A program made the translations under genes and the position numbers. A stretch of 64,000 bases of DNA from Tetramitus jugosus (taxonomy: Eukaryota; Heterolobosea; Eutetramitea; Acrasida; Vahlkampfiidae): the NCBI GenBank assembly GCA_937625935.1, contig OW569371.1, positions 186,001 to 250,000 on the forward strand, read 5' to 3'. This document shows, in pieces, positions 1 to 11,703 of this stretch; the stretch's first letter is position 1, and every line of letters starts with the position of its first letter. The notes beneath the pieces are model-generated. The model did no database searches. It worked only from the letters and a program-made list of their open reading frames with translations, and was not told the origin of the DNA.

Positions 1-372
1 ATTGATACCCTGATTATTATTATTGTTATTATTATTGTTGTTATTGTTGTTATTTGACCATACTACTTGTTGCACTTGTTGAGGTAATGTTTCTGTTCGT
101 TTTTGTTGTTGTTGTTGTTGTTGAGATTGATCCAGTAAAACAGCAGCTCTCTGAACAAACACTGTTTCATACAGTGTAAACATGCCTAGGATAAGAACAA
201 ACACGATAATCAATTGTTTTTTGACATTGTTCGACAATGGCCATAAATGAGACGTTTGTTGTGACCCATGGTGATGATGATGAGGATTGTTGTTGAATTT
301 AAATTGAGGTGATTGGTTATGGTTCATGGGTGAATTTCGCATGAATGACCGTCCTAAAAGTGCTCCTTGCAT
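1..372 (-). CDS. Type II membrane protein, N-terminal part (cut by window edge)
   Basis: Reading leftward from the ATG at 372-370 there are 124 open codons up to base 1 with no stop, so only the N-terminus is here. The first upstream in-frame codon that closes the frame is TAA at 459-457; a second in-frame ATG lies at 342-340. A His run is followed by one hydrophobic segment at about residues 53-70, preceded by Lys-Lys, the pattern of an uncleaved signal anchor with the C-terminus in the lumen. Gln and Asn runs follow (about residues 84-91 and 108-120). This is the usual design of Golgi or ER glycosyltransferases, but the catalytic part lies outside the window, so that role is only a guess. 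Confidence 0.6.
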   Translation of the reverse strand, partial: MQGALLGRSFMRNSPMNHNQSPQFKFNNNPHHHHHGSQQTSHLWPLSNNVKKQLIIVFVLILGMFTLYETVFVQRAAVLLDQSQQQQQQQKRTETLPQQVQQVVWSNNNNNNNNNNNNNNQGIN

Positions 373-822
373 ATGCACGAAATGTGTTTGTTTTCGAGTG
401 TGTACCACTGGTACTACAGAGTGATGGGATGTTCTGTGGATGTGATGTTTGCTTGGTTACCTGTTTGTTGTGATTTTTTTGAGTCCAGATTCGGTGGTGT
501 GAATCTTTTCTTGGACTGTTCATGCGCTTGAAACCCGTTTTTTCAACTCCGATGACGAAATTGTGGAACTACGGGAACTGACGCAACGATGCGCAATTTG
601 AAATTTATTGACCAACGAGTCCCAAATTCACCTCCAAGCTAGTGCCAGGAGAACGTGAAGGTTACCGCACATAAAACCAATCTTGAATCAAGTTCTCACC
701 AAGAAGTTGTCCTATGGCGCTTTATCTAAAATTCCGCTCAAAAAAAAAACTTTTTTTTTGATGATCAAAACACAAATCAAACAACAAACAACAAACAACA
801 AACGAGAAGAGGACAACAAAGT
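373..822. other. Intergenic region between divergent genes
   Basis: About 450 bases separate the leftward membrane-protein gene from the rightward WD40 gene. I see no convincing coding exon or RNA gene. An A-rich, CAAACAA-repeating leader lies just before the ATG at 823, as in front of several other genes here. It presumably holds both promoters; no specific element could be assigned. Confidence 0.5.
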
Positions 823-1755
823 ATGGCATACAGACAAAGTGACATCTCAAAGGAACAAATCCACAACGACAGCGTCTTTTGTGTCTCTTGGACCAACGAT
901 AAAATCATCACTGGAAGTGTCAACTCTGAAGTCAAAGTCTGGTCCGTTCAACCGACCAACAAGTCATCATCCGATGCGATTCAACTCACTCACACACTCA
1001 ATGGTCATCGACTAGGAGTCAACAGTGTCGATGCTCACAATAACATTGCAGTCTCCAGTTCCATGGACAGTTGCATTCGAGTGTGGGATGTTGAAAAGGG
1101 AGTGTTGTTGAGTATGATTGAGGCACCACCAGTGGAGGCATGGACCGTTTGTTTGAGTCCAGACGGTCGACACGTTGCCACTGGAAGTCAAACCGGAAAT
1201 GTCAACATTTACAGCGTGGAAAATGGAGTCGGACAAAAGGAAATGTCTCTTGATCCGCAGAAAAAAAGCTTTTGTATGGCTGTTGCTTACAGTCCAAACG
1301 GTAGATTTGTGGCATGTGGTTTGCAAGATGGTAGTGCAACCATTTTTGATGTGAGCACTGGTTCTGTGGCTCATCATTTGGACGCTCATAGCTTGACTGT
1401 GAGAAGCCTTGCCTTTACCAATGATTCTAGTCAATTGATCTCTGCTTCTGATGACAAATCGATACACGTGTACGATGTCAAGAGTGGTTCGTTGACTCAG
1501 ACATTGTCTGGTCATGATTCCTCTGTTTTTTGTGTGCGTGTGTCACCCAACGGAAAGCACTTTGCTTCCTGTTCGGCTGATCGCAGTGTTCGTATCTGGG
1601 AATTGAGCACACTAGAGTGCATTCATGTGTTTGAGGGTGCTCACTCTGATATTGTGTGGTCTCTGGCATACAATCAAGATGGAAGCAACTTGGCCAGTGT
1701 GAGCTCTGATCTCTCTCTCCGTCTCTACAATTGTCCATTGGATGATTCCAAGTAG
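823..1755 (+). CDS. WDR61: WD40 protein SKI8/WDR61 (Paf1 and Ski complex subunit)
   Basis: A 310-residue all-WD40 protein. Its length and order of blades match human WDR61 (about 305 residues): an N-terminal blade ending VKVWS, a GHRLGVNSVD blade, then EAWTVCLSPDG, SFCMAVAYSPNG, TVRSLAFTNDSSQL, GHDSSVFCVRVSPNGKHF and a closing IVWSLAYNQDG blade. In known systems this propeller is a scaffold shared by the Ski complex (cytoplasmic 3'-5' RNA decay) and, in animals and plants, the Paf1 complex on elongating RNA polymerase II. The single exon has an AC-rich leader before the ATG. It is convergent with DPY30, with 111 bp between stops. Confidence 0.9.
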   Translation: MAYRQSDISKEQIHNDSVFCVSWTNDKIITGSVNSEVKVWSVQPTNKSSSDAIQLTHTLNGHRLGVNSVDAHNNIAVSSSMDSCIRVWDVEKGVLLSMIEAPPVEAWTVCLSPDGRHVATGSQTGNVNIYSVENGVGQKEMSLDPQKKSFCMAVAYSPNGRFVACGLQDGSATIFDVSTGSVAHHLDAHSLTVRSLAFTNDSSQLISASDDKSIHVYDVKSGSLTQTLSGHDSSVFCVRVSPNGKHFASCSADRSVRIWELSTLECIHVFEGAHSDIVWSLAYNQDGSNLASVSSDLSLRLYNCPLDDSK

Positions 1756-1866
1756 TAGGGTGCACGTACACGTCATGTGCAATGCTTTTTGTAACACAAC
1801 AATCTTCAATAAGAAATATTAATATCATCATCACAAAATGTTTATCATAAGAATTGAAGAGAATGC

Positions 1867-2283
1867 TTATTCTTCCATGACGCTGTTATCAGTTTGCTTA
1901 ACTTCTTCTTGATCCGAGCTTGTAACACCAGTCTTTTGTGGGTTGTGCTTGAGCAGGAACGCAGCCAAGTATTCTACTGGATTTTCAGGTCTTTCTCTTA
2001 CGACGGCTGCCAATCCCTGGAGCAAAATGGGAACGACAGTTTGATCGAGGTAAGCTCTCACAGGCAAAGCTTGAAAATTGATCTTGTGATCTACAGAGCT
2101 GGCCACATTCTGAGCTGAACGTTGATTCAATTGAAACATGGACTCACTGAAATCAGTGAGGGATGGTTGTTGAGCTGTAGTTGGTTGAGGGGTGGTTTGC
2201 TCAGTTGTTTGTTCTGTTGTTTGTTCAGTTGTTGCTGGTTCAATAGTGTTGGTGTTATCGTTATCCACAGGTTGAGCTTCCAT
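1867..2283 (-). CDS. DPY30: DPY30 homologue, COMPASS/MLL complex subunit
   Basis: A 138-residue protein from the ATG at 2283. A Thr/Gln-rich head with repeated EQTT units (about residues 20-31) precedes the Dpy-30 motif at about residues 75-117 ([19 protein letters not shown] followed by [14 protein letters not shown]). This two-helix dimerisation motif docks Ash2/Bre2 in H3K4 methyltransferase complexes; SET1 is the next gene upstream on the same strand. The reading frame stays open for 53 more codons up to base 2442, but that part is basic, lacks family features and touches the SET1 stop codon, so I treat it as the 5' leader. The acidic tail ends NSVMEE. Confidence 0.85.
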   Translation of the reverse strand: MEAQPVDNDNTNTIEPATTEQTTEQTTEQTTPQPTTAQQPSLTDFSESMFQLNQRSAQNVASSVDHKINFQALPVRAYLDQTVVPILLQGLAAVVRERPENPVEYLAAFLLKHNPQKTGVTSSDQEEVKQTDNSVMEE

Positions 2284-2442
2284 GATTACAGTTTCTTTCT
2301 TATGGTTCTGAAGAGTGAGTGTTTTGTTGTTGATGAGTTGGTTTTTAGTTAGCGTAGTAGATTGACGGGAACGGTTTTGGGCGGGAAACAGCACAAGGGC
2401 TGACTTTATGTTGGTATACATTATTGATGACACCACCACCAT

Positions 2443-5400
2443 TCAATTCAACCATTTCTTACACTTGGCAGAACCGCAATGACATGGGATTTTCTCCTCC
2501 TCAAATGGAAACTTGTAATCGTAGGTAACTTCTTCTCCAATTTCAATTTTCTTCAGTGCATAAATTACAACCTTATTGGCATCGTTGATCTTAATTATCC
2601 TAGCAGAGCAATTGGGATCGCAACTATGATTGATAAATCGAGCCAGATTACCCTTCTTGGTGGCATCAATAATGTATTCGTCATCCAGACGGAACATGTA
2701 ACTACTGCCTATACCCATCTTTTCATAACGTTTCTCTCGCATATCTGCCACCTGTTGCCGCACAATTTCACCTACATACTCAATCACCATATCGTCCTTT
2801 TCAATGGTCTCCAATGCAAATAGACCCCAGTCGTGAATGGGTGATTTTGAGAATTTGAGTCGCTTCTTTCGAGTTTCGAGTTGATTCACCTTTGCTGATG
2901 TGCCTCTTCTTGAATCAGCTCTGTTTCTTCTTCCTCCGATGATTGTGCTGGACATTTCTTCATTTTGAGTGGCCAGGAAGTGACTCTGTTTGATCACGGC
3001 ATCTACTACAGCCTGTGTCACTGGTTTCTTAATCTTTTTGAAATCACGAATTTGCTGGAGTGTTAGTCCATCGAGACGAGAGCTGCACGCAAGTTGGATT
3101 TCAGGTTTGTATTCTACAACAGCTTCTTCAGCCTCAACACTAAAATCTTCTTGATCAGACATTCCTTGGTCAAGAATTCCTGATTGATCAGAGGATGCTT
3201 CTTCACTAGTTTCTCCACTAACCTCACTCACTTCGACTTCCTCTTCCTCAGATTCTTCAATTCGACTACGCTTTTTCAGTGGTGCAGACCTTTCTCGTGC
3301 ACGTTTCACAACTCGTTTCCTTCTTCCTTTTGTCGATACTTCATACCTCTCTTCCAGGTCACTGCTAGAAGCAGATGAAGCTTCCTCATCACTTTCCTCA
3401 AGGACAGACTTCGTTTCTTTCGCTCGGCGTAAGCTTGCTTTTTCCTCACCCTTGAACGAATATTCCATTTCTTCATCCTCATCCGGAGTTCGTGTTCGAA
3501 CAACTCTTCTTCTTGGAGGTCTTTCATTTGCAATTTCGTCTTCCGCCTCATTCTCATGAACCACTTTAGAACTTCTAGGAGATGAAAGCTCCCGTTTTCT
3601 CGTCTCTTCGGTTTTTGTACCACGTATCTGTGTCAGCACAGATCTTTCTTGTTTAACGTGTGATGCTGCTCGTCTGCGCTTTGGAATCTGAATTTGAGTA
3701 ATCAGTTGCATAGGATTGAAAATATGAGAAGGTGAACTATCGTCATCATCTTCCATTATTTGAGCCACAGTCATGTCGTTAGAATATGATTCATGACTCG
3801 TCTCTGGAAGATCTTCAATCTTCTCAGTTATGTCAATATCACCAATCACAATCTGATTGTCTTCAAAATCGAAATCTAAATAGATTGGTCTCTTCTTTGA
3901 TTCACATTTCAGCAGCAGGGATGTCTCGAGACCAAAGGCAGATGTTTTATCATGAATTCGGTATGCAAGATCAGCTTGTGATTGGTTTGCGAAAATGGCA
4001 TACCAACGTCCTGGAGGATCCGCATTTAATCTCTCCCGAAAGAAATCAATTGCCTCTCCAAACTTTTTCCTCAAATCAGATGCGCGAAAATTGGATCGAA
4101 TTCTGTTTTCAATTCGAACGCAATTGTAATATGGCTGAGAGGGAGAGACATGGTCAAAATAATGGTATGGATTCTGCTTGAAGAGCTTCCAGAAATCATA
4201 ACGAATATGATAGTGCCAACATCTGTCACCGAAACGACATTGACCGTTCATCTCATCTGAGCATATTCTATCATACTCCTGCCTCGTCCACAAAATATAC
4301 CTTGTTGGTACACGTAAATAAATAACTAGTTCATCACGATAGAGATGATAATTTGATTTGGGATTGGCTTCAATCACATATGCAAGTATAACAGCATCTT
4401 CGTTGTCATTCATTTTGATTTTCGCTGGATATCGCTGAGCCTCGTAATGCTTGTATCTACGGCTAGGAGGGGGAGGAGTTGGATATGGCTCTGGCATATA
4501 ATTAGATCTAGTTGGTGCTGCAGGATATTGATCATGAGTTGAATATCGACCAAAGCTTCTCTGAGAAGGATGGTCGCTGTACGAGTGAGGTGAGTAGCTA
4601 CTCTGATGATAGTACGGGTCACGACTTCTCTCATATTTTCTTCGCTCGCTCTCTTCTCTCAATTTCATCTCAGATGCTCGTCTCTCACGCTCTTTCCGTT
4701 CTTGTTCTTCTCTTGCTTTTGCTTGTTCATAGTTTTGGACGAGTTTCGAGTGTTGCTCTACGGTCAAGACACGAGAGCATGATATCTTCTTCTTCAATCT
4801 CACCGTGTATTCATCGCGAAACGATTTCAATGGAGATTGTCTAAAGAGACAAGAGTTCATTTCGATTGCTGCACGTCGCGAAGTCTCGAAATCACAAAAC
4901 TCCACCAGGCAAAAATCTGCGAGCTTATCTGACGGTGGTTCAGCAAGGTTATTCGCCAACGAACTACTCATGTCCTTGTAATATATCGTCACATTGACCA
5001 CCTTTCCAAAAGTACTGAAAAATCCATGTAGCGTCTCTTTCGGTGCAGACTCTGGAATGCCACTCACAAATACACTTGGTTTCTGAACAGTGTTCGACTC
5101 GATAATAAAATCGTTAATATCAGATACCCATCCTTCCTCAATGACAAAATCAGGCAACAAAATGTTTGTTCGATACAGTTTTGATCCTGTCAGATAGTTG
5201 GGATCTGAGAGACGTGGATCAGATGTTTCAATCGTTTGTCCAGAATCTGAAGACATCAAACCATCAATCCTGTATGTTCTATACTTGCTTGTTGTTGTTG
5301 AACCTTGCATTTCAATGTCATCTGCTTCATGCATCAACTGCCAATCACCACCTCTGTGTCGCGATCGAAACCGTATGACCGTATTCTCATCATTCACTCT

Positions 5401-6137
5401 GCGTGTCACTGACAATACAGTTGTATTGATCAGTTTCTTGTCTGGTACGGGTTCTTGGTGAACTCTTGTTCGTTGTGCGCAACGTGTTTGCTTGTTGGAT
5501 TGCGCAGTCATATCTGCAGCAACAGAGCCATGATGGTGTGATGCGTTTTCTGTTTGCATCTTTGGTTCAGAATCAGATGATGAGGAGGAGACAATCGCTT
5601 GAGCTTGTTGCATCATTTGGTGCTGCTGCTGTTGTTGTTTCTGTCGCAACAGTAACAATCCTCGTGCATCTGGTTGGTGATCAAAAATTTGTCAGTTTAG
5701 CAGACGATATCACACAAAAATTTTTTGGGATAAAGGTATGAAAGACATCTAGAAATCTGATCATAATACTTATACTTACCACTGAGCTCAGACTCATAAA
5801 TTTCCTTCTTTTTTTCATACTTGTGCAATTTTTGTTCATTCATTTGTTTGATGGCAGCAAATTCACTCATGGAATGCATTCTTAGTTTTTCCATGAGTTC
5901 AGAGCGCCTCTTCCTGTACTGATCAATCAACTCAATGGCAGCAGTTGGCTTTTGTTCCTCAGGAGCTTTTGATGATGATGTCTCATCACGAGTCATCATG
6001 TTCATCGTGAAGCTTCCGTTGTTTTCATTGTTGGTGTTGACAATGAGTGGAGGATCTTCTGATTGTGGTGGTGGATGAGAGGAAACAGGAGGTTGATCAT
6101 CATGGTTGTGAATGGCTGCCTGCTGTCCTTCTTCCAT
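2443..6137 (-). CDS. SET1: SET1-type histone H3K4 methyltransferase (two exons)
   Basis: Exon 1 is 6137-5780 and exon 2 is 5669-2443, joined across a 110-nt intron with GTAAGTAT donor and CCAACCAG acceptor; the join restores one frame (a Gly-like codon split G|AT) and gives about 1194 residues. Exon 1 is an acidic, coiled-coil-forming segment. In the joined protein I see an RRM at about 317-410 ([14 protein letters not shown]), a CCCH finger at about 589-607 (C-x7-C-x5-C-x3-H), a long Glu/Ser/Arg-rich linker, an n-SET region ([14 protein letters not shown]) and a SET domain at about 1053-1194 with GWGLF-like [15 protein letters not shown] and a post-[16 protein letters not shown] end. This is the catalytic subunit of COMPASS. 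No ATG lies at the start of exon 2's open frame, which supports the two-exon model. Confidence 0.9.
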
Positions 6138-6303
6138 TTTTCTTGTGTTTTTGTAAAGTTATTGTGGAAATTCTTGATTTTGTCCGCGGTTCGATTGATT
6201 TTTTTAACGGACATGTTGCAAATCAGAGGTGCGAGCGACAGAATCTACAGAAAACACCATTCTCACTTCGATTGTTGACCCGGACCATTATCTTAAGAAA
6301 AGA

Positions 6304-8084
6304 ATGATAGATGACGGATATCCTGATAGTGATGCAAGTATCAACAGTAACATGACGAACAATAGTTATGTGCAACAACACAAAGAGAGTCTGAATCTCT
6401 TAATCAACAAAGGAACACTCTACAAACGAAAGGACTTTATAGATAAGGACGAGGAAGCCAAAGAGCATCCGAATAGAACATACTATTACAAGAAGACTGT
6501 TGATTTCAATCTAGTTATCGAACAGTGCACACAAAAGGTAAGAGACCGACTGTCACATTGTATTCGACCGAAATGAACTTGTAAACTAAAGGATTCATCA
6601 TTGTTGGGTGAATATAGCTAAATGACGATCCTTTGAACCTTATGGCTCTAACTCTCAGAGGAGCCACCTATCTCAAGATGAACGATTATGGAAATGCAAT
6701 AGGAGACTACACACAGATTTTGAAAATCAACCCCAATCAAGTGAACGCGTTGTACAATAGAGGATCAGCCTATCAAAAAGTGAATCAACTCGAAAGAGCA
6801 ATTGAAGACTACACAAATGTACTACAGTTAGATCCCAATCATGTGAATGCTGCCTATGCTCGAGCTGCCTGCCAAAATAGTAGGGGCAACTTTGCCGCAG
6901 CTATCATCGACTATCAGTTGGCCTTGGAGAAAGATGAGGAAAAAATTCAAGTCAAATCACCTAAGAAACGCAATAGACCTCCTTCTATCAAAGACTTTAA
7001 CCAATATATTAAGGACAAGGAAGAGGAAATGAAGAAAAATTTGCATATTACCAGAAGCTTAAGTGATATGCAACTAACCATTGACTCATCCAGTCCAACA
7101 ACTCCTTTTACTGCAATGAACGATGAAGCGTTTCCAGTGAGCCCCAACAATACTTCTGATTTTTACCACAACCGAGCCTGTTCTTATCGGAAGCAAGGCA
7201 ATTTCTCAGAAGCGGTTACTGACTACTCCAAGGCATTGGAAATCAACCCGAAGAATTTAAAAGCACTCTATAACAGAGCTTTCTCCTACGACAAATTGGG
7301 AGATTTTAATAATGCCGCACTTGATTACACTAACGCTCTCAGTATTGACAACAAGAGCTTCAACGCCTACTATCATAGAGGTTGCTCATATGAAAAAATG
7401 AACCAACTTGACAAGGCGATACGGGATTGGTCAAAGTCCATCGAGATTAATCCCGGATTTGTTGCGTCCTACATTGCTCGAGGTTTATGCTACAATAGAA
7501 GAGAACAGTACGAAGAAGCACTCAAAGATTTCCATAGTGCTATCAAGTTAGAACCTAGGAATTGTGCTCTCTATCTCTACAGAGCTTCTACCTATCGATC
7601 TATCGGAAAGTATGAACAAACAATTGAGGATTTGAACGAAGCCATAAGAATCAATCCAGATAACGCACATATCTATACAAAGAGAGGTTTCGCCCAAAGA
7701 AAAGTGGGAAAATTCGATGAAGCCATTCAAGATTACTCGATTGCTTTGAGACTGGAACCCAATGATGTAAAAACTCTGAACAACAGAGGATATTCCTATG
7801 CGAAGAAGGGGTGCTATGATCTGGCAGTCAGAGACTATGATCAAGTATTGCAAATTGACAAGAATAACACTCATGCCCTTCATAATCGAGGTATATCCTA
7901 CGAGAAGATGGGACTATATCAAAAATCTGTCAAGGATTTCACCCGGGTGCTCGAGTTGGATCCCAGCAACGCAAATGCATACTTTAATCGAGGATCCGTG
8001 TATGATAGTTTAGGAGACTTTGATCACGCAATTGCAGACTACTCTAAAGCACTTGAATTAGAACAGGGAGCGCGAAAGAAGTAA
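6304..8084 (+). CDS. TPR-repeat protein (two exons)
   Basis: Exon 1 is 6304-6537 and exon 2 is 6618-8084, separated by an 80-nt intron (GTAAGAGA donor, AATATAG acceptor, phase 0), giving about 566 residues. The join makes EQCTQK run into LNDDPLNLMALTLRG, which is the first helix of a TPR. At least a dozen 34-residue repeats follow with the A-Y/L-x-NRG-x-x-Y/S-x-K-x-G/N pattern and acidic DY motifs, interrupted by a charged insert at about residues 185-250. The first in-frame ATG is at 6304; the open frame begins upstream at 6229 without an ATG, so a further 5' exon is possible. TPR arrays are scaffolds for partner binding; I cannot name the partner. It is divergent from SET1, sharing about 165 bp. 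Confidence 0.8.
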
Positions 8085-8313
8085 ATAATACAGCTGCTGT
8101 CAAGCCATGTTTTTTGCAAAAGTCCTTTGCATGATTATTCTGTGTGATCCGATTCTGTCTGACTTTTTCGCGCACTTCTGCGGAATTTTACGAGTTTTCG
8201 TTGTTGGGAAGAAGGAAGCAAAAAATTTTTTGTTTGATTCAAAGCAGAAAAAAACGGGAACACCAATCGAAGGAAGCTTTCTGTTGCACGTTTGTTGTTG
8301 AAAAAACATTATC

Positions 8314-8869
8314 ATGAACGAGTACGAAGAGAACATTGAGGATGCCCAGGATCAACCAAACATTGGAATGAGGTTCTGCAGTGAGTGCAACAACATGTTG
8401 TATCCAAAGGAGAACAAGACACTGAAAAAGTTGCAATATGTCTGCAGAAGATGCACCAACGTGGAAGACGCTGACACAAACTGTGTATATAGAAATGATA
8501 TCAAAGCTTCAAACGAGTAAGTTTGAAAATACTTGATTGCAGTGTTTTTGGATTTGGCTCCTCATTGGATCCTAACCGCTCTATTTTTTTCTATTGGTTG
8601 GTTGTTTGCTTTTGGTTTTTTTTCTTGTTGTTGTTGTGATGGTGTTTTTTAGTATCTCCCTGTATAACATTGAATGGGAAGCTCTTGTTCACGATCCAAC
8701 TCTGCCTAGGACTGGTAATCTTCAGTGTGATCGATGCCCCAATAAAGAAGTGGTCTTGCTGCAGACTGGTTTCGGTTTGTCAAGCACTGGTTCAGGTACG
8801 AGTGGTGGTATGAATCTGTGGTTTGTCTGCACCAACTGTTTCTACAGATGGAGCAACACGAACAAGTAA
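8314..8869 (+). CDS. RPB9: RNA polymerase II subunit RPB9 (two exons)
   Basis: Exon 1 is 8314-8516 and exon 2 is 8653-8869, joined across a 136-nt intron (GTAAGTTT donor, TTTTTTAG acceptor) to give 139 residues, close to the usual 110-125. The N-terminal zinc ribbon shows FCSECNNMLYP and VCRRC; the C-terminal TFIIS-like ribbon shows LQCDRCPNKEVVLLQTGFG and FVCTNCFYRW. The linker reads NIEWEALVHDPTLPRTG, matching the family's conserved D-P-T-L-P-R-T. RPB9 sits on the lobe/jaw of Pol II and acts in start-site choice, fidelity and TFIIS-stimulated cleavage. It is convergent with the PheRS gene with only 47 bp between stops; AATAAA lies at about 8903. Confidence 0.92.
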
Positions 8870-8916
8870 GAAAATCTGCTCTTCCATGGTTGTTGAAACC
8901 TTAATAAAAATTAAGT

Positions 8917-10485
8917 TTAATGTTTTTCTTCGACAACTTCGTCCTTCTTGTTGGACGACTTGTGCTTGTCCAGTCTACAGAATGGATAGCTCTGAATCAT
9001 CTTCAATGGCACCTTGTGTCCCACAAGGTCTCTAATGTTAGCAATCTCGTACATGATCATTGTTGGTCTCTCTAGAGATAGACCCCAGGCAAGAACAGTC
9101 ACATCATCTGGCAATCCCATTGGCCTCAACATTTCTGGTCTGAACATGCCAGAGTTACCAATTTCGACCCATCTGCCCAACTGTGGATGATAACCAAAGA
9201 TTTCCATGGAAGGCTCAGTGTATGGATTGTAAGCAGGCTTAAACTTGAGTTGATGAATACCAATCTTGCCAAAGAAGGTGCTCAACAGACCAATCAAGTC
9301 TCCCAATGACAAATTTCTGTCAATGACCATACCTTCAATCTGGTGGAACTCGCACAAGTGAGTAGCATCAGGCACTTCATTACGGAACACTCTGTCAATG
9401 GAGAAGAACTTTCTTGGCTTGAATTCACCTGATTGTTTCAATTCTTGTGCGATATTGTACAAGTATCGACTAGAGACTGCAGTTGTGTGAGTTCTCAACA
9501 AATTCTTTTGTGCTTCCTCCACTTTCCAGTCGTATCGGTAACCAATGGATCCATGACCTCCCTTCTCATGCACATTCTTCACATCAACCATGTATTCTTG
9601 TGGAATGGTGTGACACTTTGCAGGATTGCTCAAGAAAAAGGTGTCATGCGCATCTCTGGCAGGATGCTGCTGTGGTTGGAACAAGGCATCAAAATTCCAG
9701 AAGGAACTCTCCACAAAGTTGTTGGTTTGCATCTCTTCGAATCCCATCTCCAAGAAAATCTTTCTAAATTCACTTCTGACCTTTAGCAATGGATGCAAGT
9801 GACCATTCCATGGATTCTTCTTTCCCTGTGCACTAAAGTTGTATGGCTTGAATGTCTCCTTCTTCCAATCACCAGTCTGTAGCATCTCTGCAGTCAAATC
9901 CGTTTCAATCTTCTTTCTCTCCAGTGAGAACTCTTCACCCTTCTCAATCAAGAAGAATTTGACAACGTCGGAACTGATGAGCTTTCTCTTCTTGAGTGCA
10001 TCAAGGTCATTCTTGGACAGTGCATCTGCTCCTCCATTCTTGGCCAATGTTTGCAACTGTTCAAAGGTCACGTCCTTTACAGATGGCACCAGTCTCTCCA
10101 CTTGGAAGTCCTTTCCATCTTCAGTCTTTTGTTGCTTGATCCACTTGTTCTTCATTGCATTGCCATAACCAATTTTCTCCGCTTGTTCTCCGACAATACC
10201 CTTAATTTGGCTCTTGAGAATCGATTTTCCGCTTTGAGAAGGAATGGCATTGAAGACTTGGACTTCTGGTGTAGCTCCAACCTTTACAATGTCTTCACCT
10301 TCTTTTGTGAGTCTCACTCTTGGTGCTTCCTTTACGCTTGTTTGAATCAATTTTTCAACACCAAACTCCAAGCTCTTCAAAACTCCGACCAATTGATCAT
10401 GATCAAAAGAGTGCTTGTCAGCAAATTCACGGGAGTTTGGAATCGTGTTGTTGGTATTGAGTGTTTCGAGAACGAGTTGATCCAT
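8917..10485 (-). CDS. FARSA: Phenylalanyl-tRNA synthetase alpha subunit, cytosolic
   Basis: A 522-residue single-exon gene; the eukaryotic alpha subunit is usually about 500. The N-terminal winged-helix region (residues 1-150) is followed by the class II catalytic core: [12 protein letters not shown], motif 2 as [20 protein letters not shown], and motif 3 as [11 protein letters not shown]. It charges tRNA-Phe in an alpha2-beta2 enzyme with FARSB, which is not in this window. There is no targeting peptide, so the cytosolic form is likely. The 5' leader is short and T/G-rich on the plus strand (CA repeats on the coding strand). Confidence 0.93.
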   Translation of the reverse strand: MDQLVLETLNTNNTIPNSREFADKHSFDHDQLVGVLKSLEFGVEKLIQTSVKEAPRVRLTKEGEDIVKVGATPEVQVFNAIPSQSGKSILKSQIKGIVGEQAEKIGYGNAMKNKWIKQQKTEDGKDFQVERLVPSVKDVTFEQLQTLAKNGGADALSKNDLDALKKRKLISSDVVKFFLIEKGEEFSLERKKIETDLTAEMLQTGDWKKETFKPYNFSAQGKKNPWNGHLHPLLKVRSEFRKIFLEMGFEEMQTNNFVESSFWNFDALFQPQQHPARDAHDTFFLSNPAKCHTIPQEYMVDVKNVHEKGGHGSIGYRYDWKVEEAQKNLLRTHTTAVSSRYLYNIAQELKQSGEFKPRKFFSIDRVFRNEVPDATHLCEFHQIEGMVIDRNLSLGDLIGLLSTFFGKIGIHQLKFKPAYNPYTEPSMEIFGYHPQLGRWVEIGNSGMFRPEMLRPMGLPDDVTVLAWGLSLERPTMIMYEIANIRDLVGHKVPLKMIQSYPFCRLDKHKSSNKKDEVVEEKH

Positions 10486-10748
10486 TCTGATGTGTGATGA
10501 TTGTTTTTTTTATTGTTGTTGTTGTTTTGTTGTTGAGATGTTTTTTTGTTGTTGTTGGTGAAATTTGCACCTGGGCGGTGTTGTGCAAATTTGTGTGTGA
10601 TTTCTCTCCGACTCCGACATCGGTGAAAATTTGAGTGTTGTATTCGCGTGGAGATGACTTTGTCAAGTCGAGGTTGTCTCCCTGAGAAGAGTTTTTGAAT
10701 TGAGATGACAATACTCAGCTGCTTTCGAGATGAAAGAATTGTCTTGCC

Positions 10749-11512
10749 CTATACAACTGAACTTTGTATACCCTTCAAGTACGACAATGCCTTCTCCGTA
10801 ATCAATTCTTGAGAACATCCATCCATATACAGTGTGTGAATACCAACCAGATGAGGAAATGCTCTATCTGTGATATTGATGCAATATCTCATATCTAGGG
10901 CGTGAATACCAATCAAATGATGAAATGAATCATCTGTTATCTGATTGCAAGACCTCATTTCAAGGGCGCGAATACCAGTCAAGTACTGAAACGCACTATC
11001 TTCGATTTTGTTACAACACGACATACTGAGAGTATGAATTCTTCTTAAATGAGAAAATGCCTTGCTTGTGACATTATGGCAACAGCTCATCTCGAGTGTG
11101 TGAATGCCGGTCAAATGTTGAAATGCCTTGTCTGAGATTTGATTACACCAATTCATGTTGAGTGTGTGAATGCCTTCCAAATATAGGAAATGATCATCCA
11201 TGACAGACATATTCCTATTCAAGTGAACATTGAACAGTGTCCTTCTTCCCAATTGAAAGTAGTCATAAATCTTTTGAGTGTTCTCTGCTTGTTAGACATG
11301 AGAGATCGATTGAATTTGAATTGATTGATCTCTTTACAAGTGTAACTCAATTGTAGCCAGTCCCTCGTTTCACAAAACTCGACGATTTTAGACCACGTGT
11401 CGCTGCAAAGTGCTGAATCATTTTCGATTGTATCATTTTCGTTGTATCTAGCTCGCTTGGCTGTTGCATAACTTTCACCATCTATGGTGCTTGCAGTGCG
11501 CTTCATTGGCAC
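10749..11512 (-). pseudogene. F-box-like/leucine-rich-repeat protein with an apparent frameshift
   Basis: Two overlapping frames read leftward. 11512-11219 encodes 97 residues with an F-box-like stretch (CSDTWSKIVEFCETRDWLQL) and KEINQFKFNRS. The second frame, open from about 11305 and running to 10749, encodes about six repeats of roughly 24 residues with the pattern LxGIHTLxMxxCNxITDxAFxHL, a cysteine-containing LRR type. The two frames differ by one base near 11250-11300, beside a CAAAAG run, and no GT-AG pair of plausible length reconciles them. It is either a recent pseudogene, a sequence error, or programmed frameshifting. Such LRR/F-box proteins are usually substrate adaptors of SCF ubiquitin ligases. 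Confidence 0.6.
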
Positions 11513-11703
11513 CTATTTTCTATCTTTTGTCACCTTCCAGATTTCTCTTCCAGGTTCAACTTCTCTTCTGATCTGAGATAGATCTGAAGTACGTTTGTAT
11601 CATTTTTTCTCCGATGAGGTTTGATTCGATGCAAACTCAGGATTCAGAACAAAATCCGACTTCCCCTTCAAACTAACACAAAAACAACAAACACTCTCAT
11701 AAT

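Noticed and set aside
2284-2442. N-terminal extension of DPY30 by 53 codons
   Set aside because: It is contiguous with the SET1 stop codon, unlike the family in composition, and MEAQPVDN is a normal start.
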